A DNA stretch of 64,000 nucleotides from Dyella sp. SG609. GTDB taxonomy: Bacteria; Pseudomonadota; Gammaproteobacteria; Xanthomonadales; Rhodanobacteraceae. Each line of letters starts with the position of its first letter. Position 1 is the first letter of the stretch. Location: assembly GCF_012275375.1 (NCBI RefSeq), contig NZ_JAAZQJ010000003.1, forward strand, positions 186,001-250,000, given 5' to 3'. A program made the position numbers and the translations under genes. Shown piece after piece: positions 18,508 to 27,293 of this stretch. The notes beneath the pieces were generated by a model. That model was not told the DNA's origin. It did no database searches and saw only the letters and a list, made by a program, of their open reading frames with translations.

Positions 18508-19610
18508 TGGCCGTGTCGCTCCGGCTCAAGCGCGTGGACTGGCTGATCGGCACCACGGTGCTCGGCTCGCTGCTTACCGTGTGGCTGCTGCTCACCGGCC
18601 TGGACGCGGTGCTGCAGTTCCTGCGCCAGCTCGCCTCGGTGGGCAAGAACGGCTACACGCTGACCAATGCGGTGGTGTACATCCTGGTCACCTTCCCGCG
18701 CCGCATGTACGAGATGTTCGGCCACTCCGCGCTGATCGGCGGCCTGCTCGGCCTGGGCGGCCTGGCCGCCAGCGGCGAGCTGACCGCGCTGCGCGCGGCG
18801 GGCATGTCCAAGCTGCGCATCGGCGTATCGGCCGTGGGCGTGGTGGCGGCGATGATCCTGGGCGTGGTGATCCTGGGCGAAACGGCCGCGCCGTGGGGCG
18901 ACCGCCAGGCGCAGGCGATGCAGCTGCGCATGAAGTCCAGCAATATCGGCATGGCCGGCAATATGGGCCTGTGGGCGCGCGACGGTGACCGCGTGATCAA
19001 TGCCAAGGCCGCCATGGCCAAGCAGCACGAGGAGCGCAGCACGGTGCAGCTGGCCGACGTGCGCGTGTTCACGCTGAGCAAGGACGGCCAGCTCACCCGC
19101 TTCGATTGGGCCAAGACCGCCGAGCACGACGGCCGCCACTGGATCATGAGCGACGTGCGCAGTACTACGCTGGATGATGCGGGTACGCACAGCAAGGTGA
19201 GCCCTAGGGAGCAGTGGGATTCGAGTTTGAATCCGCAGGTGCTGGAGCAATCGGTGATTCAGCCGCAGTATCTGCCTATGCGCGATTTGCGGCGGAATAT
19301 TCGCTATCTGGAGGCGAATAACCAGAATCCTGGTGTGTATGCGGTGGCGTTCTGGACGCGGGCGTTGTATCCGCTGAATGTGCTGGTGCTGGTGTTGTGT
19401 GCGATGCCGTTTGCGTTTGGGACGCTGCGCTCGGGTGGCTTGGGTAAGCGGATGTTTATTGGCATTCTGCTGGCGATCGGGTGGTATTTCCTGCAGAAGG
19501 CTATGGTGAATTTTGGCACTGTGTATGGCGTGCCGCCGATGTTGGCGAATTTGTTGCCGGCGGTGATTTTGGCTGTCGCGGCGTGGTTGTACTTCCGTAA
19601 GCACGGGTAG
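18507..19610 (+). CDS. lptG: LPS export ABC transporter permease LptG
   Basis: A 367-residue partner of LptF. The start is either the ATG at 18507 sharing 1 nt with the lptF stop, or GTG at 18504, which adds one residue; both imply translational coupling. The layout is three helices, jellyroll and three helices, with an N-terminus LKRVDWLIGTTVLGSLLTVW. From about 19190 to the stop the codon choice changes abruptly (many TTG, AAT, GTG and GGT codons instead of CTG, AAC and GGC) while the protein still reads as LptG (VLVLCAMPFAFGTLR, FGTVYGVPPMLANLLPA). This may mark a recombination junction. Confidence 0.95.
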   Translation: MAVSLRLKRVDWLIGTTVLGSLLTVWLLLTGLDAVLQFLRQLASVGKNGYTLTNAVVYILVTFPRRMYEMFGHSALIGGLLGLGGLAASGELTALRAAGMSKLRIGVSAVGVVAAMILGVVILGETAAPWGDRQAQAMQLRMKSSNIGMAGNMGLWARDGDRVINAKAAMAKQHEERSTVQLADVRVFTLSKDGQLTRFDWAKTAEHDGRHWIMSDVRSTTLDDAGTHSKVSPREQWDSSLNPQVLEQSVIQPQYLPMRDLRRNIRYLEANNQNPGVYAVAFWTRALYPLNVLVLVLCAMPFAFGTLRSGGLGKRMFIGILLAIGWYFLQKAMVNFGTVYGVPPMLANLLPAVILAVAAWLYFRKHG

Positions 19611-19616
19611 TGCTCT

Positions 19617-19880
19617 TCATTGCGACCTGCTCGTCATCCCGGCGTAGGCCGGACGAGCGCGTAGCGCGAAGAACGCCCGTAGGGCGGCCCCGAAGGGGTG
19701 AGCGAAGCGAATCATCCAGTAACGGTATCGTTTGGTTTTCGCGGTGACGCGAACTGGCCGCTTATGCAGCGGGCATTTCGGACGCCTGCCGGCGCCCGAG
19801 TCACTTTTTCTTTGCTGGCCCAAAGAAAAAGTAACCCAAAAGAAATGGCCTGAGAGCCAAGGCTCGCGACGCGACTAGAA
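19617..19880. repeat. intergenic repeat region with CTTTTTCTTTG palindrome
   Basis: The 491-nt gap 19611-20101 has no gene. It begins with a degenerate CGTCATCCCGGCGTAGGCCGG element and continues with a block whose core is CACTTTTTCTTTG...CAAAGAAAAAGT (19802-19833). This type of AT-rich palindrome is common in intergenic regions of many proteobacteria. Confidence 0.6.
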
Positions 19881-20021
19881 GGAGCGGTGGGCGGCTGCGG
19901 TAACCTGATTAACCTGGGTCTACACGAAACCACAGTGCGTTTACGTAGCGGGTGCTTCAACGTGCCGTGGCGAAGAGGATGTTCAAGGACTGGCGCCGGC
20001 CTTTGCTCTTCGTTCCTGCTT

Positions 20022-20078
20022 ACCTCACGCCATCACCCCTCTCCCCTCCGGGGAGAGGGCAGGGTGAGGGGCCGGGGC
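20022..20078. repeat. family B hairpin, single-ended copy
   Basis: CACCCCTCTCCCC-tcc-GGGGAGAGGGCAGGGTGAGG lies just beyond the 3' end of the ndvA-like gene. Only one of the two ends seen in full copies is present. Confidence 0.7.
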
Positions 20079-20101
20079 TCGCGTTAACGCCGCATCGGGC
20101 G

Positions 20102-21850
20102 CTACTTCACCTCTTCCGCATCCGGCGCAAACTTTCCCTCCTCAGCCAGCCGCGCGAACAGGCCGCCGCGCCGAATTAATTCGTCGAAGCGGCCCTGTTC
20201 GATCAATCTTCCCTGATCCAATACCAGAATCAGATCCGCATTGCGCACTGTGGAAAGGCGGTGTGCGATGACGAAAGTCGTGCGGCCGCGCGTCAGGGCA
20301 TCCAGCGCTTTCTGGATGCGGGCTTCGGTGGTGTTGTCCAGGGCGCTGGTTGCTTCGTCCAGTACGAGGATCGGGGCGTTCTTCAGCATGGCCCGTGCGA
20401 TGGCAAGGCGCTGGCGTTCGCCGCCGGACAGTGAGCGGCCGCGTTCGGCCACCATTGTTTCGTAGCCTTCGGGTTTGCGTGCGATGAATGCGGCTGCTTC
20501 CGCGGCAACTACGGCGGCCTCGATTTCGGCGTGGTCGGCGTCGGGTTTGCCTACGCGCAGGTTGTCCAGGATGGAGCGGTAGAACATGCCGGGGTCCTGG
20601 AATACCACGCCTACGTTCCAGCGCAGGGATTCCAGGGTGATGTCGCGGATGTCGTGGCCGTCGATGGTGATGCGGCCGCCGCTGGGGTCGTAGGCGCGGT
20701 ACAGCAGGCTGAGTGCGGTGGTCTTGCCGGCGCCGGTGGGGCCGACCAGGGCAATGGTGGTGCCGGGTTCGGCGCGGAAGCTCAGGTCGTGCAGCGCGGG
20801 CTGTACGGGGTCGTAGCCGAAGCTCACGTGTTCGAATGCTACTTCGCCGCGCACCGCGGGCAGGTCCTTCGCGCCGATGGCGTCGACCACGCCGGGGCGT
20901 TCGTCCAGCACGGCGAAGTAATCGCGCAGCGACTGGCTCTGGAAGAACAGGCCGGAAATGAAATTCGCCAGCTGCTCCAGGCGGCCGATCAGCATCATCG
21001 AGAAACCCACGAAGCTGACGATGCCGCCCACCGTCACCTCGCCGCGCGCATGCAGCGCGCTGCCCAGCGCGAAGATCGCCACGATGGTGAGCGTGCTCGC
21101 CGCGCGGTTGAGCACCGACAGGATGGCCCAGCCGCGCAGCACCGGATACTGCGCATCCAGCACGCGGCGCATCATGTCTTTCAAAGCAGCCGATTCGGCG
21201 GCCAGGCGGGTGAAGCTCTGTACCACCGTCACGTTGCCGAACACGTCGCCGGCGCGGGTGGCGATCTCGTGGTGCAGTTCCTCCACTTCACCTTGCGCGC
21301 GGTGCGTGCGGCGCACCGCCACCGCGTTGAAGGTGGCGAAGCTCAGCATCAGCGCCACCATCAGCAGTGCCAGTTTCCAGTTCATCCACAGCGCCAGCGG
21401 GATCATCACCACGATCGCCAGCAAGGTGGCCAGCTGCTCGCGGAAGAAGCCCAGCCACAGGCCGAACAGATTGCCCACGCCATTGTTCATGATGCGCGCG
21501 AGCCGGCCGGTGTGGTGCTCGCTGTGGAAACCCAGCGAGAGCGCCGCCGCATGCTCGAAGAACAGCGCGATCGCCGCGAGGCGGCGGCGGTGCGCGAGGC
21601 GGTCCGCATGCAGCGACACCCACACGCCGGCCAGCACGCCGCCGAAGCCGACCACGGCCCACCAGGCGATCAGGCGCGGCGCGCTTTTGGCTGAAGGCGC
21701 GGCCAGCGCATCGACCACCCGGCCGAACAGCACCGGCTCCAGGAAGAACACGCCGGCCAGCGCGAGATTGGCCAGCGCCAGCGATATGGCCAGCTTGCGC
21801 TCCGGCGCCAGCAGGCCGAGCACGCGCAGGTAGAGGCGCAGGAAGGACAA
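20102..21850 (-). CDS. ndvA: NdvA-type glucan exporter, fused ABC permease/ATPase
   Basis: A half-transporter with a six-helix permease and an ATPase domain: Walker A GPTGAGKTTA, signature LSGGERQRLAIARAM, Walker B ILVLDEATSALD. The permease resembles rhizobial NdvA, the cyclic beta-1,2-glucan exporter: PVLFGRVVDAL, ADRLAHRRR, LFGLWLGF and DAQYPVLRGWAILSVLNRAA. I chose TTG at 21850 (582 residues, start SFLRLYLRVLGLL, GGGAAG upstream) because it matches the NdvA N-terminus and usual length. In-frame ATGs at 21895 and 21931 give longer forms without a good ribosome site. It probably exports an osmoregulated or virulence-related glucan to the periplasm. No glucan synthase is in the window. Confidence 0.85.
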   Translation of the reverse strand: MSFLRLYLRVLGLLAPERKLAISLALANLALAGVFFLEPVLFGRVVDALAAPSAKSAPRLIAWWAVVGFGGVLAGVWVSLHADRLAHRRRLAAIALFFEHAAALSLGFHSEHHTGRLARIMNNGVGNLFGLWLGFFREQLATLLAIVVMIPLALWMNWKLALLMVALMLSFATFNAVAVRRTHRAQGEVEELHHEIATRAGDVFGNVTVVQSFTRLAAESAALKDMMRRVLDAQYPVLRGWAILSVLNRAASTLTIVAIFALGSALHARGEVTVGGIVSFVGFSMMLIGRLEQLANFISGLFFQSQSLRDYFAVLDERPGVVDAIGAKDLPAVRGEVAFEHVSFGYDPVQPALHDLSFRAEPGTTIALVGPTGAGKTTALSLLYRAYDPSGGRITIDGHDIRDITLESLRWNVGVVFQDPGMFYRSILDNLRVGKPDADHAEIEAAVVAAEAAAFIARKPEGYETMVAERGRSLSGGERQRLAIARAMLKNAPILVLDEATSALDNTTEARIQKALDALTRGRTTFVIAHRLSTVRNADLILVLDQGRLIEQGRFDELIRRGGLFARLAEEGKFAPDAEEVK

Positions 21851-21973
21851 GGCGACGGCTTCCCGTAAGGCGCGGTATCGCGTGGCGCGTAGCATCGCAT
21901 GGGGCGGCGCGCGGCCGGAATTCGGCCACATCGGCTAGGGCTGGTGGTTACCATAACTTTCAATCTGAAGTGT

Positions 21974-22092
21974 CCTTCTCCCTTTGGGAGAAGGTGGCGG
22001 CAGCCGGATGAGGGTTCGGCCGGAGCGGTGCACATCACTCTTCCGCTCCGCCCGTACCCTCACCCCAACCCCTCTCCCGGAGGGAGAGGGGC
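21974..22092. repeat. composite hairpin repeat, family B copy 3
   Basis: CCTTCTCCC-ttt-GGGAGAAGG plus TGGCGGCAGCCGGATGAGG, a spacer with TTCGGCCGGAGCG, and CCCTCACCCCAACCCCTCTC with its hairpin mate. It is followed 53 nt later by a nearly identical copy, so the 469-nt gap 21932-22400 is mostly this tandem pair. Confidence 0.85.
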
Positions 22093-22145
22093 TCAGCGTC
22101 GTGGCACCACCGACGCCGCGGTATTCCTCGACACTCAAGGTGAAA

Positions 22146-22264
22146 CCCTTCTCCCTCCGGGAGAAGGGGGCGGCAGCCGGATGAGGGTTCGGCCGGAGCG
22201 GTGCACATCACTCTTGCGCTCCGCCCGTACCCTCACCCCAACCCCTCTCCCAGAGGGAGAGGGG
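22146..22264. repeat. composite hairpin repeat, family B copy 4 (tandem)
   Basis: This is almost the same 119 nt as 21974-22092, including the central CGGAGCGGTGCACATCACTC. The near identity implies a recent local duplication upstream of the TonB receptor gene. Confidence 0.85.
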
Positions 22265-22281
22265 CTTTGCACCCCGCACTC

Positions 22282-22310
22282 TGTGACGCACACATCACCT
22301 CCGCGTCACA
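22282..22310. promoter_or_regulatory. 8-bp inverted repeat upstream of the TonB receptor
   Basis: TGTGACGC (22282-22289) and GCGTCACA (22303-22310) are perfect inverted copies with a 13-nt spacer, 91 nt before the receptor start. It could be an operator. Half-site spacing does not fit the CRP/Clp consensus. Confidence 0.35.
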
Positions 22311-22400
22311 AACCCCCTCTAACCTTCGGCGCTTTCGCCACCCGTTTTGGGCGGCTTTCTGGGGGCGGCCCGTCCGCCGAACAAAGGGAAAAGGAACGAC

Positions 22401-25400
22401 ATGAACGTCAGTCCGCGCGCGCGGCTGTTGCCGCTGCTCATTGCCTCGCTGCTGGCCGCTCCGGCCTTCGCGCAGAACACCTCCTCCTCGCTCAGCGGCC
22501 GCGCGCTCGACGCGGCGGGCCAGCCCGTGGCCGGTGCGCGCGTGCAGATCGTGCACGTGCCCTCCGGCACCACCCAGGTGGTGAGCACCGATGCCGACGG
22601 CCGCTACAAGGCGCAGGGCCTGCGCGTGGGCGGTCCGTTCGACATCACCGTGAGCAAGGACGGCCAGGCTTCCGCCGAGAAGGACGGCGTCTACCTGCAG
22701 CTGGCGCAGGAGACCACGCTGGACCTGAGCCTGGGCGCTGCCGCCGCCCATGCCACCAACCTGCAGGGCGTGCAGGTCAGCGCCGACAGCTCGGCGGTGG
22801 CGATGGCGCAGATCTTCCAGCCGGACGCCAGGGGCATCAGCACCCATGTCTCGCAGCGCGAGCTGAAGGTGCTGCCGATTCCCAACCGCTCGATCCAGGA
22901 CATCGCGCGGATGGACCCGATGATCACGGTGACCAACAAGAGCAAGGGCGAGATCTCCGCGCTCGGCCAGAACAGCCGCTACAACAACATCAGCATCGAC
23001 GCGGTGCCGACCAACGATTCGTTCGGCCTGGAAGACAACGGCCTGCCGGCGCTCAACCAGCCGGTGGCGCTGGATGCGATCGAGGAATACAACATCTCCA
23101 CCGCCAACTACGACGTGGCCAACAAGCGCGCGGTGGGCGCGGCGATCAATATCGTCACCAAGAGCGGCACCAACGATTTCCACGGCTCGGCCTACTACGC
23201 CTACCGCAACGCGGACGGCTGGGTGGGCAAGGACCGCGCCGGCAACCCGTTCACGGGCTACAAGCGCCAGTGGACCGGCGGCGCCACCTTCGGCGGCCCG
23301 ATCATCAAGGACAAGCTGTTCTTCTTCGCCAACGTCGAGGAATCCAAGACCATCGCCGCCGCGCCGAACTTCGGGCCGCAGGGCTCGGGCAAGGGCAATA
23401 TCGTGCCGATCGCCCAGACCGACATCGACCGCATCAGCCAGATCGCCAGCCAGCTCGGCATGAAGCCCGGCGTGGTCAATGCCGCCGGCGCCGACCAGGA
23501 CGAGAAGCGCGCGCTGTTCAAGCTGGACTGGAACATCGCCGACGGCCACCGCGTGAGCTTCCGCTTCGACCGCGTCAAGAGCACCCAGCCCAACCTCAAC
23601 GGCTACAGCACCTCGTCCACCACGCCGAGCCTGAGCCTTTCCAGCTACTGGTTCACCAAGCACCGCCAGAGCAAGCAGTACGTGCTCAATGCTTACGACG
23701 CCTGGACCGACAGCTTCTCCACCGAGGCGGCGGTGTCCTACACCACCTATGACGCCACGCCGGTGCCGTTCGCGCAGCAGCCGCAGGTGCGCGTGTTCAC
23801 CAACGGCAACATCAGCGGCAGCACCATCACCGGCCCGAGCGTGTACCTGGGCGAGGAAGAGTTCCGCCACTACAACATCCTCAACATCAAGAGCCTCAAC
23901 ACCTTCTTCGCCGGCACCTGGGCGCTGGGCGACCACAGCGTGAAGGTGGGCTTCGACTTCCAGCGCGACAAGTTCTACAACCTGTTCGGCCGCACCGAGT
24001 TCGGCGCGTACACCTTCCCCAGCATCGACGCCTTCGCGGCCGGCAACTGGTTCCAGTACTCCGTGTTCCGGCCCACCGACGGCAACCTGCAGAGCATCGC
24101 CGCGCGCTGGACACTCAACCAGTGGGGCTTCTTCGCGCAGGACACCTGGCAGATCGGCAACCTGTCGCTGCAGTACGGCTTCCGCTACGACCTGCCCAAG
24201 GTGAGCAGCACGCCGCTGGCCAATCCGGTGTTCAATGCCGCTTATCCGGGCACGCCGAACAATGCCAGCTTCGACGGCAACGGCCTGTTCGAGCCGCGCA
24301 TCTCCTTCAACTACAGCTTCGACGGCGAGCGCGCGATGCAGCTGCGCGGCGGCGTGGGCTTGTCCGAAGGCGCGCCTCCGGGCGTGTGGCTGTCAAACCC
24401 GTACACCAATAACGGCGTGTCGCTCACCAGCTACTCGGCCTCCAATGGCGTGGGCTTCTCGGCCGATCCGAACAACCCGCTGATTCCGGCCGGCGCACGC
24501 AAGGGCGGTTCGCCGGAAGTGGACGTGACCGATGCCCGCTTCCGCATGCCCTCGGTGTGGAAGGCCAGCCTGGGCTTCGATCGCCAGCTGCCGTGGTGGA
24601 ACACGGTGTTCACCGCCGAGATGGAGCATCTGTCCACGCGCGACGGCGTGTACTTCCAGGACCTCAACCTCGGCCGCGCCAACGGCGCCCTGCCGGACGG
24701 CCGCCTGAGCTACTGGAACACCACCGACCCGAACGCCTTCCTGGTCACCGGCAAGAGCCCCTCCGGCCAGTCGCTGTGCGCCACCGCCGACCGCAGCTGC
24801 GCGGTGGCGCGCGCCAACCGCGACCAGCGCTTCGGCAACGTCATCTATCTGAGCAATACGCGCAACGGCTCGGCCGATTACCTGACGCTGAAGCTCACCC
24901 GCCCGTTCACTGCCGACTCCGACTGGTCCGGCTCGCTGGGCGTGGTGTTCGGCCGCTCCACCGACGTCAGCTCCGGCAACGAGAAAGTGGCCGCCAGCAC
25001 CTGGGCGAACGACGCGGTGTATCAGCCGAACGCGGACAAGGCCAGCCACAGCAACTTCGAGATCGCGCGCCGCGTGATCGCCTCGCTGACCTGGCAGCAC
25101 CGTTTCTTCGGCGACTACACCACCAGCATCAGCGCGTTCTACGACGGCCATACCGGTCAGCCGTACAGCTGGGTGTTCGGCAACGACGTCAGCGGCATCA
25201 AGCCGGCCGGCCTCTCGGCGCCGCCGGGGCTGATGTATATCCCGCGTCCGGGCGAGGTGCAGTTCCAGAAGGGCACGCCGCAGCAGGCGATCGACCAGTT
25301 CTATGCGTTCATTCAGCGCGACGACTACCTGCGCGACCACCAGGGCAAGGTGGCGGGCCGCAACGGCGCGCACTCGCCATGGGTGAACGAGCTGGATCTG

Positions 25401-25694
25401 GCCTTCCGCCAGGAGATCCCCGGCCTGTTCAAGGGCAACAAGGGCGAGCTGCGGCTGGACCTGTTCAACGTGCTGAACATGGTGAACAAGCGCTGGGGCC
25501 AGGTGCGCGACGTGGGTTATCCGTACATGCGCAGCCTTGCCAACTTCGCGGGTGTCGACCCGGCGACGGGCAAGTACGTGTATGCGCTGCCCACCGACAA
25601 GAACGGCAACTTCAACAGCGGCGGCTATGTGCTGGAAGACGACCGCGCGCAGTCGCGGTGGTCGGTGCAGGCGACGCTGCGGTACACGTTCTGA
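22401..25694 (+). CDS. TonB-dependent receptor, Oar-like, with carboxypeptidase-regulatory N-domain
   Basis: A 1097-residue outer-membrane protein. The ATG at 22401 has AAGGAA 5 nt upstream and begins a signal peptide ending APAFAQ. Residues about 30-110 form a carboxypeptidase-regulatory-like beta domain (GRALDAAGQPVAGARVQIVH). The plug follows (ELKVLPIPNRSIQDIAR, VGAAINIVTKSGTNDFHGSA), then a barrel ending in an aromatic residue (ATLRYTF). The GGATFGGPIIKDKLFFFANV block is typical of Oar-like receptors of Xanthomonadales and Myxococcota. The substrate is unknown; peptides or carbohydrates are likely. It is monocistronic, with an inverted repeat and family B repeats upstream. Confidence 0.93.
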   Translation: MNVSPRARLLPLLIASLLAAPAFAQNTSSSLSGRALDAAGQPVAGARVQIVHVPSGTTQVVSTDADGRYKAQGLRVGGPFDITVSKDGQASAEKDGVYLQLAQETTLDLSLGAAAAHATNLQGVQVSADSSAVAMAQIFQPDARGISTHVSQRELKVLPIPNRSIQDIARMDPMITVTNKSKGEISALGQNSRYNNISIDAVPTNDSFGLEDNGLPALNQPVALDAIEEYNISTANYDVANKRAVGAAINIVTKSGTNDFHGSAYYAYRNADGWVGKDRAGNPFTGYKRQWTGGATFGGPIIKDKLFFFANVEESKTIAAAPNFGPQGSGKGNIVPIAQTDIDRISQIASQLGMKPGVVNAAGADQDEKRALFKLDWNIADGHRVSFRFDRVKSTQPNLNGYSTSSTTPSLSLSSYWFTKHRQSKQYVLNAYDAWTDSFSTEAAVSYTTYDATPVPFAQQPQVRVFTNGNISGSTITGPSVYLGEEEFRHYNILNIKSLNTFFAGTWALGDHSVKVGFDFQRDKFYNLFGRTEFGAYTFPSIDAFAAGNWFQYSVFRPTDGNLQSIAARWTLNQWGFFAQDTWQIGNLSLQYGFRYDLPKVSSTPLANPVFNAAYPGTPNNASFDGNGLFEPRISFNYSFDGERAMQLRGGVGLSEGAPPGVWLSNPYTNNGVSLTSYSASNGVGFSADPNNPLIPAGARKGGSPEVDVTDARFRMPSVWKASLGFDRQLPWWNTVFTAEMEHLSTRDGVYFQDLNLGRANGALPDGRLSYWNTTDPNAFLVTGKSPSGQSLCATADRSCAVARANRDQRFGNVIYLSNTRNGSADYLTLKLTRPFTADSDWSGSLGVVFGRSTDVSSGNEKVAASTWANDAVYQPNADKASHSNFEIARRVIASLTWQHRFFGDYTTSISAFYDGHTGQPYSWVFGNDVSGIKPAGLSAPPGLMYIPRPGEVQFQKGTPQQAIDQFYAFIQRDDYLRDHQGKVAGRNGAHSPWVNELDLAFRQEIPGLFKGNKGELRLDLFNVLNMVNKRWGQVRDVGYPYMRSLANFAGVDPATGKYVYALPTDKNGNFNSGGYVLEDDRAQSRWSVQATLRYTF

Positions 25695-25716
25695 GCCAAG
25701 CTGCAGGCTCGCCCCA

Positions 25717-25801
25717 CGCAGGTTGGGGTGAGCCGAAGGCAAACTCCAGCCATCCGATGCACCCGACCTTGGGGTTCGCCTGCGGCTCACCCCAACCTGC
25801 G
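25717..25801. repeat. family A inverted repeat, copy 2 (tips CAGG, not TAGG)
   Basis: Arms GCAGGTTGGGGTGAGCCG and the reverse CGGCTCACCCCAACCTGC enclose a short loop, 22 nt after the receptor TGA stop. Both tips read CAGG instead of TAGG, and neither overlaps a gene. The remaining part of the gap 25695-26093 holds only the efflux promoter. Confidence 0.85.
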
Positions 25802-26002
25802 CCGACGCGCTATTTCAGCGAGGCCTGGGGGCCGGGTGTCGCCATCTATTCGCAAGAAATTGCCCGCGGCGCGCGAGAGCGGTAAACCCGTTTTGAGCAG
25901 AAAGCGGCACGCAGCCTGTGCCGCTTCCCTCCATGCTCGGGCCATGTTCGGAAAAGACCTGCGCCCGTCTACGGCCATTTTACCCCCGTGCCGTTAGTCC
26001 AA

Positions 26003-26032
26003 TTGACCGAGCCGTCATTTCGGTTCAATAAT
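26003..26032 (+). promoter_or_regulatory. sigma70-like promoter of the RND efflux operon
   Basis: TTGACC (26003-26008) and AATAAT (26027-26032), spaced 18 nt, lie about 60 nt before the adaptor start. This is an unusually AT-rich stretch for this genome. Confidence 0.5.
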
Positions 26033-26034
26033 GA

Positions 26035-26046
26035 GAATGATCGTTC
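26035..26046. promoter_or_regulatory. putative TetR operator
   Basis: GAATGATCGTTC is a near-palindrome centred on GATC that starts 2 nt after the predicted -10 box, where a repressor would cover the transcription start. The natural candidate to bind it is the TetR protein encoded by the last gene of the same operon (31869-32492). Confidence 0.45.
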
Positions 26047-26093
26047 ACTCTTGTTCTGCCGCCCCTCCCCATCGGCAGGGACCGAGGTCTCTC

Positions 26094-27281
26094 ATGTCTT
26101 CAAATCGCAGTTTCTTGCGCGGCCTGGCCCTGACGGCCCTGGCCGCTTCCGTCCTTACCCTGGCCGCCTGCAAGGGCCAGCAGGCGGCGCCGCAGCAGGG
26201 CGGTCCCGCCGAAGTCACGGTGGTGACGCTCAAGCCGCAGGCGGTCACCGTCACGCGCGAACTGCCGGGGCGCACCAGTGCGTTCCAGATCGCCGAAGTG
26301 CGGCCGCAGGTGAACGGCATCGTCAAGCAGCGCCTGTTCGAGGAAGGCGCGCTGGTGAAGGCGGGCCAGCCGCTGTACCAGCTGGATGACGCGGTGTATC
26401 GCGCGGAAAACAACAACGCCAAGGCCACGCTGGCGAAAGCGAAGGCCGCGCTGTATTCGGCGCAACTCAACGCCAGGCGCACCAGCGAGCTGGCGCGCAT
26501 CGACGCGGTGAGCAAGCAGGACGACGAAACCGCCACCGCGACCTGGCGCCAGGCCGAGGCCGACGTCGCCGCCGGCCAGGCGCAGGTGGAAAGCACCGGC
26601 GTGAACCTGGCCTTCGCGCGCATCGTGTCGCCGATCACCGGGCGCATCGGCAAGTCCGCGGTGACGCCGGGTGCGCTGGTCACCGCCAACCAGGCCGAGC
26701 CGATGGCGCGCGTGCAGCAGATGGACCCGATCTTTATCGACGTCACCCAGTCCAGCGGCGAGCTGCTCGATCTGCGCAAGCGCATCGCCGCCGGCTCGCT
26801 GAAGGAAGCCGGCGGCACGCCGGTGAAGATCCTGCTCGAAGACGGCAGCACCTACGCGCACGACGGCAAGCTGCAGTTCGCCGACGTCAGCGTCGACCCC
26901 ACCACCGGCAGCTTCGCGCTGCGCGTGATCGTGCCCAATCCGGAAGGCGTGCTGCTGCCGGGCATGTACGTGCGCGCGGTGCTCGACAAGGGCAGCAATC
27001 CGCGCGGGCTGCTGGTGCCGCAGGCGGGTATTTCGCGCGATCCGAAGGGCGGCGCCACCGCCATGGTCGTCGGCAAGGACGGCAAGGCGGAACTGCGCGA
27101 AGTGCAGGTCGGCCGCACCGTCGGCGACCAGTGGCTGGTCGAAGGCGGCCTGGCCGCCGGCGACAAGGTGATCGTCGAAGGCCTGCAGACGATCCAGCCC
27201 GGCACGCCCGTGCACGCCAGCGAAGCCGGCGCAGCCGCTGCTGCCGCCGCCGGCGGACACGCGGCCGCCGCGGCGCACTGA
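26094..27281 (+). CDS. acrA: RND efflux periplasmic adaptor (membrane fusion lipoprotein)
   Basis: A 395-residue AcrA/MexA-type protein. The ATG at 26094 starts a lipoprotein signal with lipobox LAAC (Cys26). The biotinyl-lipoyl-like halves (VRPQVNGIVKQRLFEEGALV and ARIVSPITGRIGKSAVTPG) flank an alpha-hairpin (about 95-160), followed by the beta-barrel (PVKILLEDG) and membrane-proximal domain (LLVPQAGISRDPKG). It links the inner-membrane pump to the outer-membrane channel. It is the first gene of a four-gene operon; the pump gene follows after 12 nt. Confidence 0.96.
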   Translation: MSSNRSFLRGLALTALAASVLTLAACKGQQAAPQQGGPAEVTVVTLKPQAVTVTRELPGRTSAFQIAEVRPQVNGIVKQRLFEEGALVKAGQPLYQLDDAVYRAENNNAKATLAKAKAALYSAQLNARRTSELARIDAVSKQDDETATATWRQAEADVAAGQAQVESTGVNLAFARIVSPITGRIGKSAVTPGALVTANQAEPMARVQQMDPIFIDVTQSSGELLDLRKRIAAGSLKEAGGTPVKILLEDGSTYAHDGKLQFADVSVDPTTGSFALRVIVPNPEGVLLPGMYVRAVLDKGSNPRGLLVPQAGISRDPKGGATAMVVGKDGKAELREVQVGRTVGDQWLVEGGLAAGDKVIVEGLQTIQPGTPVHASEAGAAAAAAAGGHAAAAAH

Positions 27282-27293
27282 GGACTCATACCC

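Noticed and set aside
19617-20101. Transposase remnant in the lptG-ndvA gap
   Set aside because: Only degenerate repeat elements and a CTTTTTCTTTG palindrome are present; no frame resembles a transposase.
22282-22310. CRP/Clp binding site upstream of the TonB receptor
   Set aside because: The half-sites are 13 nt apart, and no TGTGA-N6-TCACA arrangement can be made.
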